Assembly (NCBI RefSeq): GCF_024055575.1
Contig: NZ_JAMXOE010000005.1
Location: 62,001 to 126,000, forward strand
Source: Mucilaginibacter flavidus
GTDB lineage: Bacteria; Bacteroidota; Bacteroidia; Sphingobacteriales; Sphingobacteriaceae
Reading direction: 5' to 3'
DNA: 64,000 bases
The position numbers and the translations under genes were made by a program. Position 1 is the first letter of the stretch; the number at the start of each line of letters is the position of its first letter. A model generated the notes under the pieces. That model saw nothing but the letters and a program-made list of their open reading frames with translations, was not told the origin of the DNA and ran no database searches. Shown here one piece after another: positions 53,039-62,673 of the stretch.

Positions 53039-53683
53039 ATGGAAGACGAAAAAGACTATGCTTTGCCCGGTTTTGACACTGAGGCAAAGGATAACTCCCG
53101 CCGTAATTTTTTAAAGCAAAGTACCCTGTTAACTGCCGTTGCCTTAACACCGGGTACCGCCATCAAGGCTGCGGATATGCGGTTAGATGAGAAAATAGCG
53201 GAAGCATTTGAAAAGATGCCCATAAAGCTGGAAGTGAATGGCGTTGCCCATAGCCTTTCGGTTGAGCCACGCGCTACCTTGCTTGATATCCTTCGCGAAC
53301 AGCTCGACCTTACTGGCACCAAAAAAGGCTGCGACCATGGCCAATGCGGCGCATGTACCGTTCATATTGACGGACACCGGGTAAACAGTTGTTTAACGCT
53401 TGGCGTAATGGCCAGCGGCAAAAAGATAACCACTATTGAAGGTCTTGCCAAGGGCGACGAGCTGCACCCCATGCAGGAAGCCTTTTTAAAGCACGACGGC
53501 TTTCAATGCGGGTATTGCACCCCAGGGCAAATTATGTCGGCCGTGGCTTGCATACGCGAGGGACATGCCAATTCGGAAATGGAAATACGCGAATATATGA
53601 GCGGGAATATTTGCCGTTGCGGCGCTTACCCAAATATTGTTAACGCCATACAGGAAGTTAAGGAAGGAGCGCAAGCCGTATGA
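53039..53683 (+). CDS. paoA: Tat-exported 2Fe-2S subunit of aldehyde oxidoreductase (PaoA/YagT type)
   Basis: A 214-aa iron-sulfur subunit of the xanthine oxidase family. It has a twin-arginine signal, SRRNFLKQSTLLTAVALTPG, at about residues 21-40. The plant-type 2Fe-2S site is CDHGQCGAC (Cys98, 103, 106), followed by the helical-domain site CGYC with a later CRCG. The Tat signal on this subunit and the three-subunit order match E. coli PaoABC, a periplasmic aldehyde oxidoreductase, so the assembled complex is probably exported folded. It overlaps the FAD subunit gene by 4 bp (ATGA). Confidence 0.92.
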   Translation: MEDEKDYALPGFDTEAKDNSRRNFLKQSTLLTAVALTPGTAIKAADMRLDEKIAEAFEKMPIKLEVNGVAHSLSVEPRATLLDILREQLDLTGTKKGCDHGQCGACTVHIDGHRVNSCLTLGVMASGKKITTIEGLAKGDELHPMQEAFLKHDGFQCGYCTPGQIMSAVACIREGHANSEMEIREYMSGNICRCGAYPNIVNAIQEVKEGAQAV

Positions 53684-54663
53684 AAGCATTTCAATACACC
53701 CGCGCAACTACACAGCAAAGCGCGATTGACGCTATTGCCAAACCCGGTACAAAAATCATAGCGGGCGGCACCAATTTGATCGACCTGATGAAACGCGGCG
53801 TAATAGCGCCCGATAAACTGGTTGATATTAACCAATTGCCACTGAACAGTATTTCTGTGAATAAATTAGGCCATTTGCATATTGGAGCACTGGCTTTAAA
53901 CAGCGCCGTGGCAGAAGCCAACCTTGTTAAAGATCTGCAGCCGCTGCTGGCGATGGCGCTTAACGCAGGGGCCTCACCTCAGTTGCGTAATATGGCCACA
54001 GTTGGCGGTAATATGATGCAGCGCACCCGTTGTGCTTATTTTTACGACACCACAATGCCATGTAATAAACGGGAGCCCGGCTCAGGATGCGGGGCTATAG
54101 GCGGCTATAGCAGGATGCACGCCATTTTTGGCGCAAGCGATAAATGTATTGCCGTGCACCCAAGCGATATGTGCGTGGCTTTGGCGGCGCTGGATGCTAC
54201 GGTAACAGTAAGTGGTCGCAAAGGTCAGCGGCTTATTCCTTTTACGGAGTTTCATCGTTTGCCTGGGGAGCATCCTGAGATGGACAATACTTTGGCCCCT
54301 GGCGAACTAATTACAGGCATTAGTATACCGCATAACAATTTCGCAAAAAACAGCTACTACCTTAAAATTCGGGATAGACAGTCGTATGCTTTTGCGCTGA
54401 CGTCGGTTGCTGCTGCTTTGGAAATTAGCAACGGCACAATAAAACAAGCCCGGCTTGCAATGGGCGGTGTGGCGCACAAGCCATGGCGTTTGTTTGATGC
54501 CGAGAAAGCATTGGTTGGTAAACCGGCAACTGAAGAAAGCTTTAAACAAGTTGCCGAAATAGCCATGCAAGGCGCAAAAGCCTACGAATACAATAAATTT
54601 AAACTAAAACTTGCCCCGGCTACCTTAGTTGAGGCGCTGAAACATGCGGCTGGGCTGGTGTAG
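53680..54663 (+). CDS. paoB: FAD subunit of aldehyde oxidoreductase with extra 4Fe-4S site (PaoB/YagS type)
   Basis: A 327-aa protein of the molybdopterin dehydrogenase FAD-binding family: the FAD loops IIAGGTNLIDLMKRG and ATVGGNMMQRTRC are plain. Between them and the C-terminal CO_deh_flav_C domain sits an insert with four cysteines (RTRCAYFYD, MPCNKREPGSGCGAIGG, SDKCIAVHPSDM), which in PaoB and 4-hydroxybenzoyl-CoA reductase holds an additional 4Fe-4S cluster. No signal peptide is present, which fits piggy-back export with the Tat-bearing subunit. The start overlaps the upstream stop. Confidence 0.92.
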   Translation: MKAFQYTRATTQQSAIDAIAKPGTKIIAGGTNLIDLMKRGVIAPDKLVDINQLPLNSISVNKLGHLHIGALALNSAVAEANLVKDLQPLLAMALNAGASPQLRNMATVGGNMMQRTRCAYFYDTTMPCNKREPGSGCGAIGGYSRMHAIFGASDKCIAVHPSDMCVALAALDATVTVSGRKGQRLIPFTEFHRLPGEHPEMDNTLAPGELITGISIPHNNFAKNSYYLKIRDRQSYAFALTSVAAALEISNGTIKQARLAMGGVAHKPWRLFDAEKALVGKPATEESFKQVAEIAMQGAKAYEYNKFKLKLAPATLVEALKHAAGLV

Positions 54664-54724
54664 GTTAAGTAAATTGTAAAGGTTGTAATTGTTGTAAAGG
54701 TTCGAAAGCCCCTATACTTCAATA

Positions 54725-56914
54725 ATGAAGCTGATAGTATCCCCTTTTACCAATGACTCAATGACTAATGACACAATGACGAAAGGAATGAGTCGTATCG
54801 ACGGACGATTAAAGGTTACCGGCGCGGCGAGGTATTCGGCGGAGTTTACGCCTGCGGGGATGGTTTATGCCGTGCTGGTTGGCAGTACCATAACCAAAGG
54901 CACCATCCGGTCCATCGATACCAAAGCAGCCGAAAAGGCGCCTGGGGTTTTGGCTGTTATCACTCATATTAATTCGCCCAAAATAGCAGGGTACCAGGTT
55001 GAGCCGGGTAAGCAGGAGCCTGCAAAAGGCACGTACAAGCTTTTTTATAACAATAAAATATTATTTAACGGCCAGCCAATTGCAGTAGTCATTGCCAATA
55101 CATTCGAGCGCGCGCAATATGCAGCCTCATTGGTTAAGGCGCAATATAATGCCGAAACATATCAAACCAAATTAGCCGATAACACCGCAAAAGCATTTGC
55201 CCCTGAAGGTGATGGTAAAAAAACACGCGGCATTGCCGATGCCTGGAAAACTGCCCCTGTAAAGCTGGAACAGGAGTACATTATTCCCTCTGAATCACAT
55301 AGTCCGATGGAGCTGCATGCCATAATCGCCAAGTGGGATGCCCCTGATAAATTGACCGTTTGGACCAAAACCCAGGGCGTACAGGATACGCAGGACGGAA
55401 TTGCCAATATATTTAAACTGCCAAAAGCTAATATACAGGTAAACTCCAAATTTGTAGGCGGCGCCTTTGGCAGTGCCCTGCAGGTTTGGCCGCACGAAGT
55501 GGCCGCTATTTTGGCTGCACAAGTGGTTAAACGCCCGGTTAAACTGGTGCTTGGCAGGGCCGATATGTTTACCTCTGTTGGCTACCGCCCGAATACCTGG
55601 CAAAAAATCGGCATCGGCGCTACAACCGATGGCAAGCTCGTTGGGATTACGCACGAAGCAGCGGGTCAAACATCGACCTATGAAGATTTTAACGAAGACC
55701 CGGTGGGTGTTAGTCGTTCTACCTATGCCTGCCCCAATGTAAATACCGTTTATAAAATTTCGCCACTTGATATTGGTTCGCCAACCTGGATGCGCGGGCC
55801 GGGCGAAGCTACTGGAGCCTTTGCACTGGAATCGGCATTGGATGAACTTGCGTATGCTTTGAATATCGACCCTATTGAATTGCGCATAATTAACAACGCT
55901 GAAACCGATCCGGATAGCGGCAAACCATTTTCGAGCAAATATTTAAAAGAAGCCTATAAGCTTGGCGCTGATAGTATCGGATGGAGTGACAGGAAAGCAA
56001 AACCGGCATCGCTAAGCAAGAATGGCTGGCTGGTGGGTTACGGTATGGGGGTTGGCATGTTTGGTGCCTATCGCGATAAAGCTTCAGCCAAAGCCATTAT
56101 GATGGCCAATGGCACGTTAATTATACAAACCGCCGTAAGCGACATCGGCCCCGGTACCGGCACCGCGATGGTAACTATCGCATCAGATATCATGGGCATA
56201 CCTGCCGATAGAATCAGGTTTGATATGGGCGATTCGTCGTTGCCGCAGGCGCCAAGCCAGGGAGGCTCGTCGACTACAGCAACAGTTGGTTCGGCAGTGT
56301 ACCAGGCCTGTACCGATTTAAAGGAAAGCTTTCAAAAACTAATCGGAAATGGCGGCACAGATAAACCGGATTATGTTGAGGTATTGAAAAAAAACGACCT
56401 GCCTAAACTCGAAGTAACAGCTGCGGTATCCGGTGGACCAGAAATGGAAAAATATGCCATGTATTCGTGGTCAGTACACTTTATTAAAGTTTTGGTGCAC
56501 CCGGCCACAGGTGTTGTAAAGGTTGATAAAGCCGTTTGCGTTGCCGATTCGGGGCATATTGTTAGCCCAAAGACCGCCCGCAGCCAGATTGTTGGCGGAG
56601 CCATCGGCGGCATAGGCATGGCGCTGATGGAAGAAGTAATTATCGACCATAGGTATGGTCGTCTGGTAAACAACAGCTTTGCCGATTATCATTTACCCGT
56701 TAATGCCGATATCCCCCAAATTGAAGCACTATTTGTGAACAAACCCGATCCCTACCTTAACCCCATGGGGGCAAAAGGCATGGGCGAAATCGCCCTGATA
56801 GGTATGGCCGCTGCAGTGGCGAATGCAGTGTTTAACGCAACCGGAAAAAGGATACGGGAATTGCCTATTACGCCGGATAAATTAGTGGGAATGGAGGATT
56901 TGTTGGAAAGTTGA
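54725..56914 (+). CDS. paoC: molybdopterin-binding catalytic subunit of aldehyde oxidoreductase, copy 1 (PaoC/YagR type)
   Basis: A 729-aa xanthine dehydrogenase family subunit that binds the molybdenum cofactor and oxidises aldehydes. Motifs are VGGAFGSALQVWPHEVAAIL, WMRGPGEATGAFALESALDEL, DIGPGTGTAMVTIASDIMG and, near the C-terminus, the catalytic Glu in NPMGAKGMGEIALIG. The true start is unsure: ATGs at 54725, 54776 and 54788 are all possible, and the region between them is made of the repeated AATGACT word, giving a TNDSMTNDTMTK peptide. A second full copy follows 22 bp downstream. Confidence 0.92.
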   Translation: MKLIVSPFTNDSMTNDTMTKGMSRIDGRLKVTGAARYSAEFTPAGMVYAVLVGSTITKGTIRSIDTKAAEKAPGVLAVITHINSPKIAGYQVEPGKQEPAKGTYKLFYNNKILFNGQPIAVVIANTFERAQYAASLVKAQYNAETYQTKLADNTAKAFAPEGDGKKTRGIADAWKTAPVKLEQEYIIPSESHSPMELHAIIAKWDAPDKLTVWTKTQGVQDTQDGIANIFKLPKANIQVNSKFVGGAFGSALQVWPHEVAAILAAQVVKRPVKLVLGRADMFTSVGYRPNTWQKIGIGATTDGKLVGITHEAAGQTSTYEDFNEDPVGVSRSTYACPNVNTVYKISPLDIGSPTWMRGPGEATGAFALESALDELAYALNIDPIELRIINNAETDPDSGKPFSSKYLKEAYKLGADSIGWSDRKAKPASLSKNGWLVGYGMGVGMFGAYRDKASAKAIMMANGTLIIQTAVSDIGPGTGTAMVTIASDIMGIPADRIRFDMGDSSLPQAPSQGGSSTTATVGSAVYQACTDLKESFQKLIGNGGTDKPDYVEVLKKNDLPKLEVTAAVSGGPEMEKYAMYSWSVHFIKVLVHPATGVVKVDKAVCVADSGHIVSPKTARSQIVGGAIGGIGMALMEEVIIDHRYGRLVNNSFADYHLPVNADIPQIEALFVNKPDPYLNPMGAKGMGEIALIGMAAAVANAVFNATGKRIRELPITPDKLVGMEDLLES

Positions 56915-56936
56915 AATGTTGTAAAGTTGGAATGTT

Positions 56937-59096
56937 ATGAAAGTTAAAGAGATTATAGGGCAAATAACCAATGACATAATGACCAATGACCCAATGACAA
57001 AAGAGGGATTAAGCCGTGTTGATGGCCGCCTAAAGGTTACAGGCCAGGCTAAATATTCTGCCGAATATAAAGTAAAAGATTTGGTCTATGGTGTGCTGGT
57101 TGGCAGTACCATTGCCAAAGGGACTATAAAATCCATCGACACAAAAAAGGCTGAAGCTGCGCCGGGTGTACTTTCAGTGCTTACCTGTTTTAATGCGCCT
57201 AAAATTCCGGGCTACCAAACCGATACGCCATCGCCAAAAGGGCCGCTCAAAATATTTTATAACGACCAGGTTTATTTTAACGGCCAGCCTATTGCTTTGG
57301 TTGTGGCTGACACTTTTGAGCGGGCTTTGTTCGCTGCCTCGCGGGTAAGTGCAGTTTATGAATCCGGCCCACATCAAACTAATTTAAAAGATAACATTAG
57401 TACTGCCGTTGCTCCTGGCCGGGGTAAAGATTTCGTAAAAGGCGTAGAGGATACGTGGAACACGGCGCCGGTAAAAATTCAACAGGAATATACCATCCCC
57501 ACTGAAGTGCATAACCCCATGGAGCTGCACGCCACAATTGCCCGCTGGGACGCGGACGACAAGATAACCGTTTATACCAAAACACAGGGTGTAAAATCAA
57601 CCCAGCGCAGCATTGCCCAGGCATTTAAACTCCCGCCCGAAAATGTGCAGGTGACCGCCCCTTTTGTTGGCGGAGCGTTTGGCGCAGCTTTGCGCACCTG
57701 GCCGCACGAAATTGCTGCTGTGCTGGCAGCAAAAGTAACAGGTAAACCAGTTAAACTGGTTTTAAGCCGTGCCGATATGTTTACATCGGTAGGTTATCGC
57801 CCATATACCTGGCAAAAGGTGAGCATTGGCGCTAATCCGGACGGAAAACTGTTTGGCATTACGCATGAGGCAACCGGGCAATCGTCGGTTTATGAAGATT
57901 TTACCGAGGGGGTAGTTAACATTAGCCAGTTGATGTACGCCAGTCCGAATATAAATACCCGCTACAAAATAGTATCGCTTAACGTTAATACTCCAACCCC
58001 TATGCGCGGGCCGGGCGAGGCAACGGGCGCCTTTGCGCTGGAGTCGGCAATGGATGAGTTGTCTTATCAACTGAATATCGACCCGATTGATTTCCGCATG
58101 CGCAATTATGCCGAAACCGACCCAGGCAACGATAAACCCTATAGCAGCAAATATTTAAGCGATGCCTACAAGATTGGCGCTGAAAAAATAGGTTGGAGCA
58201 ACCGCAACCAAAAGCCGGGCGCGGTAACCGAAAATGGCTGGCTTGCCGGATATGGCATGGCTGCGGGAATGTTTGGCGCGCACCGCAGTTCGGCAACTGT
58301 ACTGGCACGGATGATGGCAGACGGTACCCTGGTTTTGCAAACAGCAGTTACCGATATCGGCCCGGGAACAGGAACAGCCATGGTATCCATAGCCTCAGAA
58401 GTTATGGGAATACCGGCTGAAAAAATAAAGTTTGATATGGGCGATTCATCGTTGCCGCCATCGCCAACACAGGGCGGCTCACAGATAACATCTACCGTGG
58501 GCTCTGCGGTGCATGATGCCTGCGTGGAGCTTAAGGAGAAATTCAAATCAATGGCAGGCAATACTGATGCCAGCAACTATACACAAATACTAAAGCAACA
58601 AAACCTCGACAAGCTGGAAGTGACTACTTCATCAAAAGGCGGCGCCGAGCAAGGTAAATATGCTATGTATTCGTGGTCGGTACATTTTATGAAAGTACTG
58701 GTGCACCCGACTACAGGTGTGGTTAAAATCAATAAAGCAATATCTGTTGCGGATGCAGGGCTGATCATCAGCCCCAAAACTGCCCGCAGCCAGATGATAG
58801 GCGGCACCATTATGGGTATAGGCATGGCGCTAACCGAAGAAGCAATTATCGACCACCGCTACGGCCGCCTTGTAAACAACAACTTTGCCGATTACCATGT
58901 ACCCGTACAAGCCGACATACCCCAGGTTGAAGCATATTTTGTAAATAAACCTGATACCATCCTGAACCCCATCGGCGCCAAAGGCATGGGCGAAATTGCT
59001 ACCATTGGCGTAGCCGCCGCCGTAGCCAACGCGGTTTATAACGCTACCGGTAAACGGGTAAGAGATTTGCCCATTACGCCGGATAAGTTGGTGTGA
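56937..59096 (+). CDS. molybdopterin-binding catalytic subunit, copy 2 (tandem paralogue)
   Basis: A 719-aa paralogue of the preceding protein, alike along its whole length (same GGAFGAALRTWPHEIAAVLA, MRGPGEATGAFALESAMDEL and GAKGMGEIATIG with the catalytic Glu). It therefore looks active rather than decayed. Its N-terminus carries the same repeat-derived ITNDIMTNDPMTK segment, so the duplication either included that region or both gained it. Having two catalytic subunits beside one Fe-S and one FAD subunit suggests alternative complexes with different aldehyde preferences. It could also start at a later ATG (56980 or 56995). Confidence 0.92.
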   Translation: MKVKEIIGQITNDIMTNDPMTKEGLSRVDGRLKVTGQAKYSAEYKVKDLVYGVLVGSTIAKGTIKSIDTKKAEAAPGVLSVLTCFNAPKIPGYQTDTPSPKGPLKIFYNDQVYFNGQPIALVVADTFERALFAASRVSAVYESGPHQTNLKDNISTAVAPGRGKDFVKGVEDTWNTAPVKIQQEYTIPTEVHNPMELHATIARWDADDKITVYTKTQGVKSTQRSIAQAFKLPPENVQVTAPFVGGAFGAALRTWPHEIAAVLAAKVTGKPVKLVLSRADMFTSVGYRPYTWQKVSIGANPDGKLFGITHEATGQSSVYEDFTEGVVNISQLMYASPNINTRYKIVSLNVNTPTPMRGPGEATGAFALESAMDELSYQLNIDPIDFRMRNYAETDPGNDKPYSSKYLSDAYKIGAEKIGWSNRNQKPGAVTENGWLAGYGMAAGMFGAHRSSATVLARMMADGTLVLQTAVTDIGPGTGTAMVSIASEVMGIPAEKIKFDMGDSSLPPSPTQGGSQITSTVGSAVHDACVELKEKFKSMAGNTDASNYTQILKQQNLDKLEVTTSSKGGAEQGKYAMYSWSVHFMKVLVHPTTGVVKINKAISVADAGLIISPKTARSQMIGGTIMGIGMALTEEAIIDHRYGRLVNNNFADYHVPVQADIPQVEAYFVNKPDTILNPIGAKGMGEIATIGVAAAVANAVYNATGKRVRDLPITPDKLV

Positions 59097-59105
59097 GTAG
59101 TGTTT

Positions 59106-59195
59106 AAAAGTTGAAATATTGGAAAGTTCACTCGGCAACATTCAAAAACGCCAATTAACATTGCAACTTTTCAACGTTACAACTTTGCAACAATT
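59106..59195. repeat. AAGTTG-word inverted repeat after the oxidoreductase operon
   Basis: AAAGTTGAAATATTGGAAAG faces ACATTGCAACTTTTCAACGT and the following ACAACTTTGC. Related GTTGTAAAGTTGGAATG words precede the second catalytic-subunit gene (56915-56935) and GTTGTAATTGTTGTAAAGG precedes the first. It lies between two convergent genes and may act as a terminator on both strands. Confidence 0.65.
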
Positions 59196-60358
59196 TAAAA
59201 TCCCCCACTCGAGCCACCACCCCCGAAATCACCACCGCCAAATTTTACACCGTCGTTTGCCGGTGCCGTGGCTGTGTGGGCAAATGTTTCGGCAACAATC
59301 AGCGATTCAATTTTAAGATGATCCAGCGCATTCGCCTTATCTGGCTCGGCGCAGGTGAAGCCGTGCTTCGGTATTTTTAAATAACGCATTATGGCGTACA
59401 CAATGGTCAGCAATGCAACCCCGGCAATGGTTAACATCACGTCGACCGGCAACAGGTGATAGTAGTTGCGGAAGGTTAATACCCCGGCGGCAACCAGTAG
59501 CAGACCCGTGCGCAAAAGTATCGCATTTTTTTGTTTGAGACCAAAACCGATATAAACAAAGGGCGCTGCAATAGTCCACACCCAAAAGAAAACGCCGAAT
59601 GCAACCGGACCGGTTTGATTCATCATTTCGACGCTCAGGGTAGAAATAATATAATAGTTGCCGGCGGCATAGAGCGCTATCAAACTTAAAATCTGAACTA
59701 CCCCAAAACAGTTATCGTAATTTATTAATTCTTTTTTACCGCCGTATTTGCGCGTTGCCCAGTAAATAGCTCCTGAAACCAGCATCATAATAAACGGCGC
59801 AGTTGATACACCGGCAACCCTTGTCCAGTATAAAAACACCATCCACAAAAACGAGGCACAGCATACGGCAACCGCAAGCATATCTGCAAAGCGGATGGTT
59901 AAATAAAGCGTTAGCAGGAAAACAAGTATTGCCAGCGGTAGAAAACCAGGCGCTTCGTTATTTTTATACAAAAGCATAGCAAACCCACCAATAAACGCGC
60001 AGCCCGCTGTAAACAACAGCGCATCATCAACGCCCGAGCGGAAGTGATACTTTGCGTTTATCATCAATTCCAAAGCGCCATAACTTAGTAATCCCAGGAA
60101 AATAGCCCAGCCGCCAGTCTCCGCAATGTTCCCGCCTGCAGCCATCAAGCTTAACAAGCCATCTCCAAATAAAACTATGATACAGGTAACTATAAACAGT
60201 CCGACCCGAACAAAAATATTGGGAGTGTAAAACCCAACCGGGTATTTTTCGGCAATGGCATTAAATTCGTCATGGCTTATGTTGCCGCGTTCAACGTTCT
60301 CTTTAACTTGTTGTTGCAAGCGTAAGTTGGCAAGCCAGGTTTTGTTATATGCTATCAT
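59195..60358 (-). CDS. polytopic membrane protein, DUF2157/DUF4401-like, with Gly-rich C-terminus
   Basis: A 387-aa protein: a soluble N-terminal stretch of about 50 residues (QQQVKENVERGNISHDEFNA), then roughly ten hydrophobic helices, and an end tail KFGGGDFGGGGSSGGF. Such Gly-rich, Phe-ended tails are also seen in TPM-domain membrane proteins. Its start overlaps the stop of the upstream membrane protein gene by 4 bp (ATGA), so the two are translationally coupled and probably form one complex. Family assignment is tentative. Confidence 0.7.
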   Translation of the reverse strand: MIAYNKTWLANLRLQQQVKENVERGNISHDEFNAIAEKYPVGFYTPNIFVRVGLFIVTCIIVLFGDGLLSLMAAGGNIAETGGWAIFLGLLSYGALELMINAKYHFRSGVDDALLFTAGCAFIGGFAMLLYKNNEAPGFLPLAILVFLLTLYLTIRFADMLAVAVCCASFLWMVFLYWTRVAGVSTAPFIMMLVSGAIYWATRKYGGKKELINYDNCFGVVQILSLIALYAAGNYYIISTLSVEMMNQTGPVAFGVFFWVWTIAAPFVYIGFGLKQKNAILLRTGLLLVAAGVLTFRNYYHLLPVDVMLTIAGVALLTIVYAIMRYLKIPKHGFTCAEPDKANALDHLKIESLIVAETFAHTATAPANDGVKFGGGDFGGGGSSGGF

Positions 60359-61338
60359 GCCGTTTTCAATTTTTTATTGAGGTTGATGAGCAAAAATATC
60401 ATCCCGATACCCGAGCCGATAAAATAAAGGAGTATTAAGTAAATGGCGCCCTCACCTCTTATGGGCGTTAATAGCCGTATCACTAAACAGCTTACAGCAA
60501 TATAACTATACAGCGCCACCAGCAACAAAAAGTAAAACGACTTGTTTTTAAAAGCGTCGTTATACATCACTACAGACAATATCGCAATGCCAATCATCCA
60601 CCCAAATGCGGCAAACGAATCGTAAAAAAGGAAATAGCCCGCCAATAAAGCTATATAAGTAACGTGTATGCCGTAATGCTGGTAGCTAAATTTGAAGTGC
60701 CTTTTGAAGTTAAAATGTTGCGAAGCCCAGCCTGCAAATACCAATATCAGCCCTAGGGCAAGGTAAGTGAAAACTATTACCTGGCTATTGAAGTCGCTAT
60801 GTAATAAAAGTTCCTTTGGGGTTACGGTAACGCCCATCCAAACGGCCAGGTTGGCAATTGCCAGGCTCAGGATGCCCAAATGGTCGAAATAATAAGCAAT
60901 AAAAAACAAAGCCAGCATAGGTATTAGTGTGGCCATACCATAATGCGTGCCGAATACATTGTACTGATACTGCAGGTATCCAACAAAAGTAACCAGGCTT
61001 ATGCTGCCAAGTAACAGAATATAATCAAAAAAAGAATTGGGGGCGGCTACCCTTGCTGTACTGAACGGAAGTTTTGTTTTAAAACAATAAACAAGGCAGC
61101 CTGCACAAATCAATGCAATCAGCCCCAGCACAAACTGGTGGCCAATGGTGTCGATATTCTCGTAAATAAGTAAACTAAGGCCGCCTGTAAGCAATAGTAC
61201 ACCTATATATAGGAGCGTCCGTATCTCCCAATGTAAGGAAAACAGCACCGGCTCCTGTTCGCGCTGCATAGTTTTTGCAAACGATTCATCGCTTATCAAA
61301 CCTTCGGCATGCAGGTTGGTGTAAAGATTATTATCCAT
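60355..61338 (-). CDS. DUF2157-like polytopic membrane protein
   Basis: A 327-aa protein. Residues 1-40 form a soluble helix (LHAEGLISDESFAKTMQREQ) as in DUF2157, followed by eight or nine membrane helices beginning WEIRTLLYIGVLLLTGGLSL. The C-terminus is short and basic (LLINLNKKLKTA). It forms a two-gene operon with the next gene (4-bp overlap). The function of the family is unknown. Confidence 0.75.
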   Translation of the reverse strand: MDNNLYTNLHAEGLISDESFAKTMQREQEPVLFSLHWEIRTLLYIGVLLLTGGLSLLIYENIDTIGHQFVLGLIALICAGCLVYCFKTKLPFSTARVAAPNSFFDYILLLGSISLVTFVGYLQYQYNVFGTHYGMATLIPMLALFFIAYYFDHLGILSLAIANLAVWMGVTVTPKELLLHSDFNSQVIVFTYLALGLILVFAGWASQHFNFKRHFKFSYQHYGIHVTYIALLAGYFLFYDSFAAFGWMIGIAILSVVMYNDAFKNKSFYFLLLVALYSYIAVSCLVIRLLTPIRGEGAIYLILLYFIGSGIGMIFLLINLNKKLKTA

Positions 61339-61474
61339 TAAGGCTTTGTGGTTGATTGATCAAGTATAGCGAAGATAATCGAGAATATGAAAAGATTAGC
61401 AATGTGATATATATTGTATACCAAATATCCAATTGCGTCAACGCGTCAAATGACGGTAGGATGAGAATTATACT

Positions 61475-62587
61475 TTAAAAAGGAAACAAACTCAACTGAT
61501 CCGTCTGCTTTTCTTCTTTAGCACGGATAACAACCTCACCAAAGTTAGATAACGATATGCCCAGCAGCCTGATTCGTTTGTCCTCCGGTTCCGTTGCCGC
61601 AAGCAGTCGTTTGGCGGTGGCACTTATGGTTTCCAGGTCGCTAATGCCCGTGGCGAATGACTGGTTGCGGGTTATCTGCTTAAAATCGCTGTACTTTATT
61701 TTAAGGGTAACGGTGCGGCCCTTTAGCTGGTAGTGCTGCAAACGGGTACAAACAATGACGGCAATTTTGTCCAACTCGACCTCCATTTCTTCAATGGTGG
61801 TCAGGTCGTAGGCAAAGGTGTCCTCGGCAGCCAGCGATTTTGTTTCGCGGTGGGGCTGTACTTCGCGGTTATCTATCCCCCGTACTATATTAAAATAAAA
61901 GCGGCCCACTTTGCCGAAATGTTTGGTGAGCTCAACTTCAGCCAGTTTTTTTAAATCATCGCCGGTATGCAGGCCCATGTTTTTCATTTTTTGGGAGGTT
62001 ACCTTGCCTACACCAAAAAACTTCTCAACGGGCAGTTTTTCCATAAAACTCTCAATTGCCGACGGTCCAATAAACTTCAAACCGTCTGGCTTATTAATGT
62101 CGGAAGCAATTTTAGCAACAAATTTATTGATAGACACCCCGGCGGATGCGGTTAGCTGTAATTCGTCTTTAATAGCCTGTTTTATTTGCTGCGCGATTTC
62201 AATGGCCGAACCGATGTTTAGTTTATCGCTGGTTACGTCGAGGTAGGCCTCATCCAGCGACAGCGGTTCGATCAGATCGGTGTACCGGCTAAATATTTCC
62301 CTGATTTTTCGCGAAACATCTTTATAAGCATCAAACCTGGGCCGCACAAACAGCGCGTGCGGACAAAGCTGTAACGCCTGTTTTGATGACATTGCCGAGC
62401 GGATACCAAATTTACGGGCTTCGTAGCTGGCCGTGGCAACTACGCCGCCCCGGCCTTGCGGCAGGCCGCCTACAACGAGGGGTTTGCCACGATATTCCGG
62501 GTTATCGCGCTGCTCAACCGACGCGTAAAACGCATCCATATCAATATGGATAATTTTTCGAAGTATTTGAACGGGTGCGTTTTCCAT
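61475..62587 (-). CDS. dinB: DNA polymerase IV (Y family)
   Basis: DinB is a low-fidelity translesion polymerase. The 370-aa protein has the palm motif IHIDMDAFYASVEQRDNPEY with catalytic Asp, SYEARKFGIRSAMSS, and the catalytic SLDEAYLDVT. The helix-hairpin-helix region FFGVGKVTSQKMKNMGLHTG and the little-finger domain (EVQPHRETKSLAAEDTFAY) follow. The C-terminus ends TDQLSLFPF, a probable beta-clamp binding motif (QLSLF). No LexA-like box is evident upstream. ATG at 62587. Confidence 0.97.
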   Translation of the reverse strand: MENAPVQILRKIIHIDMDAFYASVEQRDNPEYRGKPLVVGGLPQGRGGVVATASYEARKFGIRSAMSSKQALQLCPHALFVRPRFDAYKDVSRKIREIFSRYTDLIEPLSLDEAYLDVTSDKLNIGSAIEIAQQIKQAIKDELQLTASAGVSINKFVAKIASDINKPDGLKFIGPSAIESFMEKLPVEKFFGVGKVTSQKMKNMGLHTGDDLKKLAEVELTKHFGKVGRFYFNIVRGIDNREVQPHRETKSLAAEDTFAYDLTTIEEMEVELDKIAVIVCTRLQHYQLKGRTVTLKIKYSDFKQITRNQSFATGISDLETISATAKRLLAATEPEDKRIRLLGISLSNFGEVVIRAKEEKQTDQLSLFPF

Positions 62588-62673
62588 CTGCTATATTGCG
62601 GCTATACAAATATAACAGGTAAAAAATTAAAGATGAGATAGGTAACAGTGACCTGGTTAGCGGCATCAGTAGC

